This document shows, piece by piece, positions 50,163 through 58,779 of a stretch of 64,000 nucleotides of DNA. This DNA is from Aquificaceae bacterium (GTDB lineage Bacteria > Aquificota > Aquificia > Aquificales > Aquificaceae). The notes beneath the pieces were generated by a model. That model was not told the origin of the DNA. It saw only the letters and a list, made by a program, of their open reading frames with translations, and did not search any database. A program made the translations under genes and the position numbers. The DNA is taken from contig JALWVU010000055.1 in assembly GCA_027079305.1 (NCBI GenBank), forward strand, positions 248,001 to 312,000. The letters run 5' to 3'. How positions within the stretch are numbered: the stretch's first letter is position 1; the number at the start of each line of letters is the position of its first letter.

Positions 50163-50801
50163 ATGATAAGGATAAACCTTCTTAAGAAGGAGAAGAAAAA
50201 GTTTACTCTGCCGGATTTATCTAAGCTCAGAAAAATAGAATATAAGGATCTGCTTAAAGAAAAAGCACTTTACGTAATTCCAGTTGTGGGCCTTGTTTTT
50301 GTAGGTGTAGAGGTTTACTATGCATATCAACTCAAACAAGAGATAAACGCACTCAAAATGGAAGTGGATAGTCTTACTCTCCAGAGGAACAAATTAAAGA
50401 AAAAAGCCACAGCCATTCAAGCTCAGCGTAAGGCTTTGCAGTCTGAAATAAGTAAGCTAAAAGCCAGAATAAAATACCTGGAAATGAGTAAGGATATAAT
50501 CCTTGTGCTTAAAGGGTATTATGAACCTTTTAATGGTTCACTTAACTACTTTTACACTATAGCCCCTTCAACAGTGTGGTTTGATGGATTTTCTCAAAGT
50601 ATGGACTTTGAAAAGGTTAATGTAGAGCTTAATTTTGGATCATACACAATCGAGTCAATAAAAGACTTCTATTCCATAGTTAAGAAAGAATTTCCCTTGC
50701 TCTTGCCAGGGGTAATAACTAAGAAGGAAAATAAGAACGGTATAATTTATTACGTTTCATCCGTTAAAGTTAAAAAGAATCTAACAGGTGGGGGAGAGTG
50801 A
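50163..50801 (+). CDS. pilN: PilN-like inner-membrane assembly protein
   Basis: 212 residues. It begins MIRINLLKKEKKKF, the conserved PilN N terminus (INLLP/K) that contacts PilM. One membrane helix follows at about 38-58 (LYVIPVVGLVFVGVEVYYAY), then a long coiled coil (about 58-110) and a small periplasmic ferredoxin-like domain (about 120-210). It sits 2 nt after pilM and overlaps the pilO start by 1 nt. Codons are markedly AT-rich (for example 22 of 60 G/C in 50341-50400). Confidence 0.82.
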   Translation: MIRINLLKKEKKKFTLPDLSKLRKIEYKDLLKEKALYVIPVVGLVFVGVEVYYAYQLKQEINALKMEVDSLTLQRNKLKKKATAIQAQRKALQSEISKLKARIKYLEMSKDIILVLKGYYEPFNGSLNYFYTIAPSTVWFDGFSQSMDFEKVNVELNFGSYTIESIKDFYSIVKKEFPLLLPGVITKKENKNGIIYYVSSVKVKKNLTGGGE

Positions 50802-51481
50802 TGGCAAACTTTAAGGAACAGTGGGAAGCTGCACCCTTGTGGCAGAGAGCTATAGTTGTTCTTATATTTCCTATAGTTATTGTAGGTGCGATATGGTTTT
50901 ACGTTATAAAGCCAGATATGGAAAGAAGAGACAAGCTTATTAGTGAGAGGAATCAGCTCAGACAAGAAATAGAGAAATACAGAAGGCTTATCAGGCCTCA
51001 AATAATTGAAAATTTGAAAAAGCAACTTGATGAATTAAAGAAGGAAGAAGAGCAGAAAAGGAAAGAACTTGAACAGGTGGTTGGTAAAATTCCTACTCAG
51101 GAAGAGATAGAAAAGGTATTCGGTGAGATAAATTCAATAGCATTATCTAAGAATCTCGTGATAACAAAAATAGCTGTTTCCAGACCACAAGTTAGACGTT
51201 TTCAACTCGTAGACAGAGGCGGTAGGAAGATAGTCAAACTTGTTAATGCCAATCCTCAGCAAAGAGGCAAAAAACCTCGGGCCCAAACCGCAGGTGTGCC
51301 AGTTACAACAGTAGAAGTAGCTATGTCCATCGAAGGCACTACGGATAATGTCTACGGCTTCCTGAAGAAGATTTACGAGAAGGGCCTCGTTTCTTATCCT
51401 AAATCTATAAGAATAAAGCCTCTCGCAAACAAAGGTATGATAAACGCGGATGTAGTTATAGACGTTATACTCCAAAGGTGA
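50801..51481 (+). CDS. pilO: PilO-like inner-membrane assembly protein
   Basis: 226 residues from the ATG at 50801 (the preceding GTG at 50798 overlaps the pilN stop and is less likely). One membrane helix lies at about 17-37 (AIVVLIFPIVIVGAIWFYVI). A coiled coil (about 42-95) is followed by the periplasmic domain with GFLKKIYEKGLVSYPKSIRI. This is the layout of PilO, which pairs with PilN. AT-rich like its neighbours. Its stop overlaps the alternative GTG start of the next gene. Confidence 0.78.
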   Translation: MANFKEQWEAAPLWQRAIVVLIFPIVIVGAIWFYVIKPDMERRDKLISERNQLRQEIEKYRRLIRPQIIENLKKQLDELKKEEEQKRKELEQVVGKIPTQEEIEKVFGEINSIALSKNLVITKIAVSRPQVRRFQLVDRGGRKIVKLVNANPQQRGKKPRAQTAGVPVTTVEVAMSIEGTTDNVYGFLKKIYEKGLVSYPKSIRIKPLANKGMINADVVIDVILQR

Positions 51482-51492
51482 GGTGGTGTGCC

Positions 51493-51711
51493 ATGGGTGT
51501 ACTGATAGTATTGTTAACCGTTATTTCCTTTGTGTCCTTTAGTAAGGATCCTTTTGTAAATAGGGAGGATGCTGTAGGATACATAATAGTTGATGAGGGT
51601 GGAAAGACATTCAAGTATATAGTTCTTGAGAGCAAAGATGGCAAGGTAAAACTTATGAAGACTAAGTATGAACCCGCAAAAGTTCTTAAAAAGGGAGGGA
51701 AGACAAAATGA
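51493..51711 (+). CDS. Small exported PilP-like protein
   Basis: 72 residues from the ATG at 51493, which has GAGGTGG upstream; a GTG at 51478 would add five. The N-terminal segment MGVLIVLLTVISFVSFS is a signal peptide or anchor. The rest (DAVGYIIVDEGGKTFKYIVL...) is a short basic domain. It occupies the PilP position between PilO and the secretin but is much shorter than classical PilP (about 175), and has no lipobox. It could be a minimal secretin-linking subunit. It ends overlapping the secretin ATG (ATGA). Confidence 0.6.
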   Translation: MGVLIVLLTVISFVSFSKDPFVNREDAVGYIIVDEGGKTFKYIVLESKDGKVKLMKTKYEPAKVLKKGGKTK

Positions 51712-53420
51712 AGAGGATAGTGCTGTCGTTCCTGTTCTTGATGTTCGTATTCTCCTTTACACATGCTCAAAACATCAAAGAGATGAAGTTTGAAAACGTT
51801 AAGCTTGAAACCGTCGTAAAGGCTCTTGCTAAAGCTGTAGGTAAGAATATCATGATAGATCCGGATGTAAAGGGCACCCTAGACAAAACTGCAAACATCT
51901 ATATTCAAAGGCCGATAAGCATTAATGAGGCCTTCAATATAATACTTAAAGAATATGGTCTCATAGCTGTCCCTGTAGATAAAGATATTTATAAGATCAC
52001 AGGTGCAGGAGAATTGGAAATAAGCATAAAGGATTTAGACGATAAAGATATAGAAAAGGTGGTTAACATACTGAAAAGAAGGGTAAGCTCATCCGCGGAG
52101 ATAGTTATAGATAAAACTCTTAAAACTATATACATTAGAGATGAGGCTAAAAATGTAAAAAGGCTTGAAAAGCAATTAAAAGAATACATAGATAAGCTCA
52201 TTGCAGAAAAAAGACTTGGTGTGGAGGAAAGACCGGAGACTATTATCACAAGAGTTTTTTATATAAAAACTATAAGCTTGGAAGATGCCAGACAATTGCT
52301 TGCACCTTATATATCTAAGGACACTATAATAACAGAGGCTCCCACCTTCAAAGCCCTTGTGATCACGGATAAATTTGAAAAGATGAAGAAATACGAAGAG
52401 GTATTAAAAGATTTTCTCCTTAAGTCTCCTGCAGCAAGGAAGCCGGTAACAGAGATTTTCTACCTCAAATATATAAGCCCATCGGAGTTTATAAAAATGA
52501 TAGAACCTATAAGATCTGAAGCAGGTCTTATACTAACAGGTGGGGCGGTTAAAACAGAAAAAACCGGTGATAAGAAAGGAGAAAGAGTAACACCTATACT
52601 TAAAGAATTCAACGCGGTCATGATAACAGATTATCCAGAGGTTATAGAGAAGATAAAAGAACAGTTCAGTGAATATATAAGTGACGTTCCACCTCAAGTA
52701 AAAATAGAAGCCAAGATTCTTGAAGTTAGAAAAGAGGTCCTTAGAGAGCTAGGAATAAACTGGAGTGCTTTGCTATCGAATGTGAAAGTGCCTCAAAGTT
52801 GGAGTGGTGGCGTTGGTGTGAATTTAGGTGTTGGGCAAACAGGACCAAATACACCCGGTCTAAGTGCTACACCTGGAGGTATACTTACATTCACATACTC
52901 CAAAGGTGTGCTTAACGCGCTGAATTTGAGACTTTCCGCTTTTGAAAGGATCGGAAAGATTAAGGCGCTCGCAAAACCAACAGTAGTTACTATAAACGGT
53001 CAAAAAGCAATTATAAAACAAGGACAAGAGATCCCCTATCAAACCGCAGTGATAGCGGGGGGGAGTCCAGTAGCAAACATACAATTTAAGGAAGCTGTTT
53101 TGAAACTTGAGGTTCTCCCTATAATATCTCCGGATGGAAGGATACTTCTTGATATAAGCCTTACACAAGATACGCCTGGTGTTCAAACACCGGTTGGGCC
53201 TGCAATTAACAAAAAAGAAGTAAATACCAAGGTTATAGTTAATAATGGGGATACTATCGTAATAGGAGGGATTATAGATTCATTGAATAATAATACGACT
53301 GAGGGTGTGGCTGGTTTAGTAAGGATCCCTATTCTTAAATGGCTCTTTGGTCAAGAGACTAAGCAGATACAGGATGTGGAACTGCTTATATTCATAACGC
53401 CCACAGTAATAACTGAATGA
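51708..53420 (+). CDS. Secretin (PilQ/GspD family)
   Basis: 570-residue outer-membrane secretin. A signal peptide (IVLSFLFLMFVFSFTHA) is followed by an N0 domain (MKFENVKLETVVKALAKAVG) and N1/N2-type repeats (YIKTISLEDARQLLAPYIS; FYLKYISPSEFIKMIEPI). The secretin core runs from about 330, with TVVTINGQKAIIKQGQEIPYQT, VLPIISPDGRILLDISL and the end VNNGDTIVIGGIIDS and ELLIFITPTVI. It lacks the AMIN domains of large PilQ proteins. It is the last gene of the pilM-N-O-P unit. A hairpin at 53520 probably ends the transcript. AT-rich (21 of 60 G/C in 52081-52140). Confidence 0.92.
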   Translation: MKRIVLSFLFLMFVFSFTHAQNIKEMKFENVKLETVVKALAKAVGKNIMIDPDVKGTLDKTANIYIQRPISINEAFNIILKEYGLIAVPVDKDIYKITGAGELEISIKDLDDKDIEKVVNILKRRVSSSAEIVIDKTLKTIYIRDEAKNVKRLEKQLKEYIDKLIAEKRLGVEERPETIITRVFYIKTISLEDARQLLAPYISKDTIITEAPTFKALVITDKFEKMKKYEEVLKDFLLKSPAARKPVTEIFYLKYISPSEFIKMIEPIRSEAGLILTGGAVKTEKTGDKKGERVTPILKEFNAVMITDYPEVIEKIKEQFSEYISDVPPQVKIEAKILEVRKEVLRELGINWSALLSNVKVPQSWSGGVGVNLGVGQTGPNTPGLSATPGGILTFTYSKGVLNALNLRLSAFERIGKIKALAKPTVVTINGQKAIIKQGQEIPYQTAVIAGGSPVANIQFKEAVLKLEVLPIISPDGRILLDISLTQDTPGVQTPVGPAINKKEVNTKVIVNNGDTIVIGGIIDSLNNNTTEGVAGLVRIPILKWLFGQETKQIQDVELLIFITPTVITE

Positions 53421-53519
53421 AATGAGGATATTACTTCTGACAATTATGAAGATAAACAGGTAAGAAGTCTCCGCGAGCGGTTCTTGTGGATGCTGAGTTT
53501 GAAACCATTTCAGTTTCTC

Positions 53520-53545
53520 CAGAGCTTTCATATTTCAAAGCTCTG
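53520..53545 (+). terminator. Hairpin after the secretin gene
   Basis: Perfect 9-bp stem: CAGAGCTTT (53520-53528) and AAAGCTCTG (53537-53545) with an 8-nt loop, followed by ATTCTT. The T-run is short, so termination may be partial. It stands 100 nt after the secretin stop and 24 nt before the feoA promoter. The intervening 53421-53519 holds nothing I recognise. Confidence 0.55.
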
Positions 53546-53568
53546 ATTCTTACAAGCTCTTGTTGAAC

Positions 53569-53599
53569 TTGACAAAACAATTTTGAGATTGTATCTTAA
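53569..53599 (+). promoter_or_regulatory. feoA promoter with overlapping inverted-repeat operator
   Basis: TTGACA at 53569-53574, 17-nt spacer, TATCTT at 53592-53597. An inverted repeat TTGAGA-ttgta-TCTTAA (53583-53599) covers the spacer and -10, the usual place for a repressor. Nearly the same element recurs before feoB (53848). A metal-sensing repressor (Fur- or DtxR-type) is the expected binder, by analogy with other feo loci. Confidence 0.65.
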
Positions 53600-53625
53600 T
53601 ATCAGATTCTAAGGAGGTAACGGAT

Positions 53626-53841
53626 ATGAACATCGATGCGGTCTCGCTCGGCCAGGAGTTCACCATAAAGGCCATAAAGGATAAGGGCAATCCCATAGTT
53701 AGAAAGCTCTACGCCATGGGTCTTAAGGAAGGTAAAAGGAGCAAACTCCTTCTCAAAAACGGAAGAGTTTATCTTATACGTCTGAATAACTCAAGGCTGA
53801 TAATAGACAGGGATATAGCCAAGTTTATAGAGGTTGCCTGA
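53626..53841 (+). CDS. feoA: Ferrous iron transport protein A
   Basis: 71-residue SH3-like FeoA: MNIDAVSLGQEFTIKAIKDKG, then VRKLYAMGLKEGKRSKLLLKNGRVYLIRL and SRLIIDRDIAKFIEV. It is cytoplasmic and is thought to regulate FeoB. A strong AAGGAGGT ribosome site lies 8 nt before the ATG. Transcription should start at the TTGACA/TATCTT promoter above. feoB follows after 67 nt, with a second copy of the operator in between. Confidence 0.93.
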   Translation: MNIDAVSLGQEFTIKAIKDKGNPIVRKLYAMGLKEGKRSKLLLKNGRVYLIRLNNSRLIIDRDIAKFIEVA

Positions 53842-53847
53842 TATATT

Positions 53848-53864
53848 TTGAGATTTTGTCTCAA
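53848..53864 (+). promoter_or_regulatory. Second feo operator copy, between feoA and feoB
   Basis: Perfect inverted repeat TTGAGA-ttttg-TCTCAA, followed by TATC, nearly identical to the element at 53583-53599 (TTGAGA-ttgta-TCTTAA). No clear promoter goes with it. 14 nt further on, a second palindrome GATCTC-gata-GAGATC (53879-53894) precedes the feoB ATG. Confidence 0.6.
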
Positions 53865-53908
53865 TATCTTTGGATTCGGATCTCGATAGAGATCTCCGGA
53901 AGACAAAT

Positions 53909-55999
53909 ATGCAAAAGAGGATAATAAAGGTCGCCATAGCGGGAAATCCAAACGTAGGTAAGACCACCATACTTAACCGCTTGGCGGGAACATCCCTTAA
54001 GATTGGAAACTGGCCCGGTGTAACCGTCGAGAAAAAGGAGGCGGTTCTCAAGTTCGGGGACTACGAGATACACCTTGTAGATCTTCCAGGTATATACACT
54101 CTTGAACCCATTTCAGAAGATGAAAGGATAGCGGTCCACTTCCTCGAGGAGGAAAAACCGGACGTAATCCTAAACATAATCGAGACTCCAAACCTGGAGA
54201 GGAACCTACTCCTCACAACTGAACTTTTGGAGTTCAGCACTCCGACTGTCCTCGTTTTGAACATGATAGACGAGGCCAACAAGCTGGGCATGGAGGTGGA
54301 TGCGGGGCGTATGGAAGAACTTCTCGGCGTTAAGGTGATCAAAACCATAGGTAGAACGGGGGTGGGAGTCAAAGATATACTGCCCGCGATTGTAGAGACC
54401 TACGAGAAGAACATTGTCCCCAAACCGGTAATATACGGGGAGGAACTGGAAGAAGCTCTGAGGAAGGTCTACGACAAGCTTGAAAGAAAGGATGTTAATA
54501 AACACGATCTTATAAAGATCCTCTCGGAGGACGAGGGGTTTGCGGATATAAGAAAGGAACTTGAAGGGAAACTCGGTAAAGGCATTCATGACATACTGAG
54601 CGATGAAAGATACGCCTTCGCCCACGGCCTTTATGCAGAGGTGGTTAAGAAAAAGGGAATCTCCGCAAGGGATTTGACCGACATCGTGGACAGGATCGTC
54701 CTGCATCCATACCTGGGATTTCTGGTCTTTGTGGGGATAATATACCTTGTCTTCAAGCTCTCCTTCGACTTCTCCTCACCCTTCGTGGACTGGGTGGACG
54801 GGTTCATAAACGACTTCCTGGCCCCGATGGCTTACTTGGCTCTGAACGTGCTCGGCCTCCCCGAGTGGTTTCTAAGGTTCTTCTCCGAGGCGGTTGTGGG
54901 AGGTGTGGGCTTTGTCCTTACATTCGTTCCCCTCATAGCGAGCCTCTACTTTTTCATAACCTTCTTTGAGATGTCGGGATACATCCCCCGGGTAGCCTTT
55001 CTGATGGACAGGTTCATGCACAAGCTGGGCCTTCACGGCAAGAGCGTTATACCTCTGATTCTGGGCTTCGGATGCAACGTCCCCGCCATAGTGGCCACGA
55101 GGACGATGGAATCCACGAGGGACAAGCTCCTGGTGATAATGATGATACCTTTCATGAGCTGTCCTGCGAGGCTCGTGGTCTACGCCTTCTTCGTTTCCAT
55201 ATTCTTCAGGAATCATCCTGCACTCGTCATAACCTTCCTCTACCTGCTGGGAATTTTTGTGGCGCTCCTGACGGGGTTTTTGCTCAGAAAGACCGCCTAC
55301 AGGGGATCCATGCTCCACTTCGTTATGGAGCTTCCCCCATACAGATTACCTTCTCTTGCGAGTGTTCTCACCATAGTCTGGGTCCACGTCAAAGACTTCC
55401 TCTACAGGGCCGGGACTCTCATATTCGGAGCCTCCATATTTATATGGCTCCTCCTGAACCTGCCCCCAGGAGTTAAGAACCCTGCGGACAGCCTTGCCGG
55501 AAGCGTGGGAAAGGTTCTCGTCCCCGTATTCGAGCCTATAGGCATAGACAACTGGAAGGCGACCACCTCCCTGATCCCCGCCTTCCTCGCCAGGGAGATA
55601 GTCATAAGCTCGATGGGAACCATATACACCTCTGCGGAAGGCATAGAGCCGGAGGAAGAGGAGTTCGATCTCGCAGAGTCCTTCAGGGAGCAGATAATTG
55701 GCCTCGGTCTCGCCTTCAGGGACGCCCTTGGCTCCCTTCTGACTCTCAGCATAACCTCTCTCCAGGTGGAGGAAGAGGAGGGAGAGGACACCTTGAGAGA
55801 GCTTATAAGGAGGGACTTCTCCCCTGCAAGCGCCATGTCCTTCATGGTCTTCATACTCATATACACCTCCTGCCTCGGGACCTACGCGGTTATGGCGAGG
55901 GAGATAGGAAAGCTGAGGGCTACCTTATTCCTGGGCTACAGCTTCCTTATGGCGTGGACCTTCAGCTTCATCGTTTACAACCTGGTGAGCCTGCTCTAA
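53909..55999 (+). CDS. feoB: Ferrous iron transport protein B
   Basis: 696-residue Fe(II) transporter. The N-terminal G domain has GNPNVGKTTILNRLAG, GVTVEKKEA, VDLPGIYTL and NMIDEANK. The membrane part has many hydrophobic helices, with the NFeoB/Gate repeats such as GFGCNVPAIVATRTMESTRDKLL and MSCPARLVVYAFF. The end region has FLAREIVISSMGTIYT. I chose the ATG at 53909, which gives the typical start MQKRIIKVAIAGNPN and has GGAAG upstream; a TTG at 53870 would add 13 residues overlapping the palindrome. Full length. Confidence 0.95.
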   Translation: MQKRIIKVAIAGNPNVGKTTILNRLAGTSLKIGNWPGVTVEKKEAVLKFGDYEIHLVDLPGIYTLEPISEDERIAVHFLEEEKPDVILNIIETPNLERNLLLTTELLEFSTPTVLVLNMIDEANKLGMEVDAGRMEELLGVKVIKTIGRTGVGVKDILPAIVETYEKNIVPKPVIYGEELEEALRKVYDKLERKDVNKHDLIKILSEDEGFADIRKELEGKLGKGIHDILSDERYAFAHGLYAEVVKKKGISARDLTDIVDRIVLHPYLGFLVFVGIIYLVFKLSFDFSSPFVDWVDGFINDFLAPMAYLALNVLGLPEWFLRFFSEAVVGGVGFVLTFVPLIASLYFFITFFEMSGYIPRVAFLMDRFMHKLGLHGKSVIPLILGFGCNVPAIVATRTMESTRDKLLVIMMIPFMSCPARLVVYAFFVSIFFRNHPALVITFLYLLGIFVALLTGFLLRKTAYRGSMLHFVMELPPYRLPSLASVLTIVWVHVKDFLYRAGTLIFGASIFIWLLLNLPPGVKNPADSLAGSVGKVLVPVFEPIGIDNWKATTSLIPAFLAREIVISSMGTIYTSAEGIEPEEEEFDLAESFREQIIGLGLAFRDALGSLLTLSITSLQVEEEEGEDTLRELIRRDFSPASAMSFMVFILIYTSCLGTYAVMAREIGKLRATLFLGYSFLMAWTFSFIVYNLVSLL

Positions 56000-56008
56000 A
56001 TTAGTTCT

Positions 56009-56569
56009 ATGCCCGTAAAGGAAAAGCTCTGGACCTACGAGGACTACCTAAAGCTCGAGGACGACAAGAGATACGAGATCATAGAGGGGGAGCTTCTGAT
56101 GGCGCCCGCACCCGTTCCTTACCACCAGGCGGTCTCCAGAAACATAGAGTTCGCCATGTGGAGCTACGTTAGAAAGAAGAAGCTCGGCGTTGTTTACGAT
56201 GCACCCATAGACGTGGTCCTCGACGAGCACAACGTCCTCCAGCCTGATATAGTGTTCGTATCGAAGGAGAGGAAGGGCATAGTAGGTAAGAAGGCCATAG
56301 AGGGTGCTCCCGACCTTGTGGTGGAGATAGTCTCACCCTCCTCCCTCGGGAGGGACACGGTCCTGAAGAAGAGCTTATACGAGAGGTTCGGCGTAAAGGA
56401 GTTCTGGCTCGTCTACCCCGAGATGAAGTGCGTGGAGGTTCTCGTCCTCGAGGAGGGAAGGTATAAGATCCACGAGGAGGGCTGTCTGGAGGAGGGGAAG
56501 GGATCGGTGTCTTCCAAGGTTCTGAAGGGCTTCAAGCTCGATCTGAGGGAGGTCTTCGAACTCGGTTAA
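56009..56569 (+). CDS. Uma2-family (DUF820) protein, copy 2
   Basis: 186 residues: LWTYEDYLKLEDDKRYEIIEGELLMAPAP, then LQPDIVFVSKERK, LVVEIVSPSSLGRD and YERFGVKEFWLVYPEMK. It is a PD-(D/E)xK-like fold with the Asp, Glu and Lys present, and is related to the protein at 9862 (same TYEDY, EIIEG/ELIEG, MAP and VVEIVSP/VVEVVSP motifs). It starts 9 nt after feoB and ends 9 nt before dnaB, so it is likely co-transcribed with feoB. Role unknown. Confidence 0.8.
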   Translation: MPVKEKLWTYEDYLKLEDDKRYEIIEGELLMAPAPVPYHQAVSRNIEFAMWSYVRKKKLGVVYDAPIDVVLDEHNVLQPDIVFVSKERKGIVGKKAIEGAPDLVVEIVSPSSLGRDTVLKKSLYERFGVKEFWLVYPEMKCVEVLVLEEGRYKIHEEGCLEEGKGSVSSKVLKGFKLDLREVFELG

Positions 56570-56578
56570 TCTATTAGT

Positions 56579-57982
56579 ATGCTCTCCCTCAACGTGAAGC
56601 CTCCCTACGACGAGTCCGCGGAGAGATCGGTCCTCGGAACCATGCTGGCGGATCCCGACAACATACCCACCGTACTGGAGTACCTCTCCGAAGAAGACTT
56701 CTACCTGGAGGAGCACAGGCTCCTGTTTTCGGTGATAGTCAAGCTCTGGCAGGAGCACGGAACAAACTGGGACGAGGTGGTTTTAAGAGACTACATAAGG
56801 AAGGAAGGGCTCGAAGATAGGCTTCCCTTCGACTGGATACTGGGAATATACGAGGAGGCAGCACCCCTGAGCACCCTCGAGACCGCCTGCAGGATAGTAA
56901 AGGAGAAGGCGGGCCTTAGAGCGGTCCTCGAGATGGCCATGGAGCTGATAAGGGACGTTAAGGAGGTTCAGGACTTCAACACCATAATAGAGCTGGCCCA
57001 GTCCAAGATCTTCGAGATCTCCGAAAAGACCACCGTAACCCACTACTACCACATAAAGGACATAGCCCGCCAGGTGATAGAGATGATAGACAGGTTCAGG
57101 AAGACCGAGAGGCTCGTCACGGGACTGTCCACCGGTTTTACAGAGCTGGACATGATGACCACGGGATTTCATCCTTCCGACCTCATAGTCCTCGCGGCAC
57201 GCCCGGGGATGGGTAAGACCTCCTTCATGCTCACCCTTGTGCACCACGTAGCCTTCAACGAGGAAAAGCCTGTGGCGATCTTTTCCTTAGAGATGAGCAA
57301 GGAACAGCTGGTGATGAGGCTTTTATCCAGCCTTGCGGAGGTTCCCCTCCAAAAGCTCAGATCGGGCTTCGTTACCGATGAGGAGAGGGAAAAACTCCTC
57401 TCCGCAGCTTTAGATCTCTCCAAGTCCGAGATCTACATAGACGACTCTCCCTCCCTGACCACCACCGAACTCAGGGTCAAGGCGAGGAAACTTAAAAAAG
57501 AAAAGGGAATAGAGTTCGTGGCGGTGGACTACCTTCAGATGCTCCGCTCGCCCACGAGGAAGTCCTCCCGTCAGGAGGAGGTAGCGGAGATCTCGAGAAA
57601 TCTGAAGGCCCTTGCGAAGGAGCTTTCCATTCCTGTCCTCGCCCTGGCCCAGCTCTCGAGACAGGTGGAGCATAGAAGCGACAAGAGGCCCCAGCTGGCG
57701 GACCTGAGGGAGTCCGGACAGATCGAGCAGGACGCGGATCTCATCATCTTCCTCCACAGGCCTGAATACTACAAGAAGAACCCCTCCCCCGAAGAAAAGG
57801 GGATAGCGGAGATAATTGTGGCCAAGCAGAGGCAGGGCCCCACGGGGATAGTCAAGGTGGCTTTCATAAAAGAGTTTGCCAAGTTTGCCTCACTGGCCAC
57901 GCCGGTTCCCGAAGTAGAGGAAGAGGAGATCTTTGAGGAGCAGGAGGAGTTCTCGGAGGAAGACTACGACCTTGATTTTTAA
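56579..57982 (+). CDS. dnaB: Replicative DNA helicase DnaB
   Basis: 467-residue hexameric replication helicase. N-terminal domain: PPYDESAERSVLGTMLADPD. RecA-like domain: GLSTGFTELDMMTTGFHPSDLIVLAARPGMGKTSFML (Walker A). Then IFSLEMSKEQLVMRLL, VAVDYLQML (Walker B), LAQLSRQVEHRSDKRPQLADLRESGQIEQDADLI and QRQGPTGIVKVAF. No intein. The C-terminal acidic tail (EEEIFEEQEEFSEEDYDLDF) is typical. tRNA-Asn follows after 30 nt with its own TAAAAT box. Confidence 0.97.
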   Translation: MLSLNVKPPYDESAERSVLGTMLADPDNIPTVLEYLSEEDFYLEEHRLLFSVIVKLWQEHGTNWDEVVLRDYIRKEGLEDRLPFDWILGIYEEAAPLSTLETACRIVKEKAGLRAVLEMAMELIRDVKEVQDFNTIIELAQSKIFEISEKTTVTHYYHIKDIARQVIEMIDRFRKTERLVTGLSTGFTELDMMTTGFHPSDLIVLAARPGMGKTSFMLTLVHHVAFNEEKPVAIFSLEMSKEQLVMRLLSSLAEVPLQKLRSGFVTDEEREKLLSAALDLSKSEIYIDDSPSLTTTELRVKARKLKKEKGIEFVAVDYLQMLRSPTRKSSRQEEVAEISRNLKALAKELSIPVLALAQLSRQVEHRSDKRPQLADLRESGQIEQDADLIIFLHRPEYYKKNPSPEEKGIAEIIVAKQRQGPTGIVKVAFIKEFAKFASLATPVPEVEEEEIFEEQEEFSEEDYDLDF

Positions 57983-58012
57983 AGGCCAGAGGGATAAAAT
58001 TTAATCTCTGCA

Positions 58013-58088
58013 TCCGGGGTAGCTCAGCTGGCAGAGCGGGTGGCTGTTAACCACCTGGTCGGGGGTTCGAATCCCTCCCCCGGAGCCA
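58013..58088 (+). tRNA. tRNA-Asn (GTT), CCA encoded
   Basis: 76-nt cloverleaf. Acceptor stem TCCGGGG (58013-58019) pairs with CCCCGGA (58078-58084); discriminator G and encoded CCA at 58085-58088. D arm GCTC...GAGC; anticodon stem GGTGG/CCACC with loop CTGTTAA and anticodon GTT at 58046-58048; T arm with GTTCGAATC. No intron. A TAAAAT at 57995-58000 could be its -10. Confidence 0.97.
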
Positions 58089-58092
58089 AAGA

Positions 58093-58779
58093 TCATACAC
58101 TTGCCTTCAAGGCGCGAACGTCGTCCGTAGCTATACCGTCTACGCCTCTGTTCCAGAGTTCCTTGGCCTTTTCGGAGTCGTTAACGGTCCAGGCCACCAC
58201 GAGGAGCTTGAGCCTGTGGGCGAAATCGACCGCCTTTTGGGTGGCGAGCATGTATTTGGGAAGCACTATCTTACACCCCGCTTTTTTGGCCTGAGGGATC
58301 ATCCCCGGCGGTTTCCAGTAGACGAGTCCGGTTGTGAGCCTGCCTTCGAGCTCCTCCACCACCTCCAGATGGAAGCTGATCACAGCTACCCGGTCCTTCA
58401 CACCCTTTTCCTCTATCAGCCTGAGGACGTCAGAAGTATCTTCGGAATGCTTTATCTCGACGAACATACCCGCTTCCCCGTCTACAACCTCAAAGGCCTC
58501 TTCGAGCCTCGCGAGATAGTATCCGTTTTTTCTAATATCCTTCAACTCACTCCAGCTCACCTCTCTTACATTCACATCCACGCCAAAGGTTCTCTTGAGG
58601 TTTTCATCGTGGCTGAGGACGAGAACGCCGTCGCGAGTTTTCTGAACGTCCACCTCGACTATATCCGCTCCAAGTTGGATGGCCTTTTCTATGGAAGGGA
58701 TAGTGTTCTCAAGCTCGAGGGCGGGTATGCCCCTGTGGCCTATTACCGCCTTCTCAGAGAGAAGTTCGAGAACCAGCAT
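58093..58779 (-). CDS. Glycerophosphodiester phosphodiesterase
   Basis: 228-residue GDPD-family enzyme: AVIGHRGIPALELENTIPSI (His-Arg and Glu), GADIVEVDVQKTRDGVLVLSHDENLKRTFG (Glu-x-Asp and the second His), MFVEIKH, then LLVVAWTVNDSEKAKELWNRGVDGIATDD. No signal peptide, so cytoplasmic. Length matches small UgpQ-type enzymes. The start ATG at 58779 is only 18 nt from the divergent rnhC start, with a TACAAT 6 nt before it. Its stop lies 4 nt after the tRNA on the opposite strand. Confidence 0.92.
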   Translation of the reverse strand: MLVLELLSEKAVIGHRGIPALELENTIPSIEKAIQLGADIVEVDVQKTRDGVLVLSHDENLKRTFGVDVNVREVSWSELKDIRKNGYYLARLEEAFEVVDGEAGMFVEIKHSEDTSDVLRLIEEKGVKDRVAVISFHLEVVEELEGRLTTGLVYWKPPGMIPQAKKAGCKIVLPKYMLATQKAVDFAHRLKLLVVAWTVNDSEKAKELWNRGVDGIATDDVRALKASV

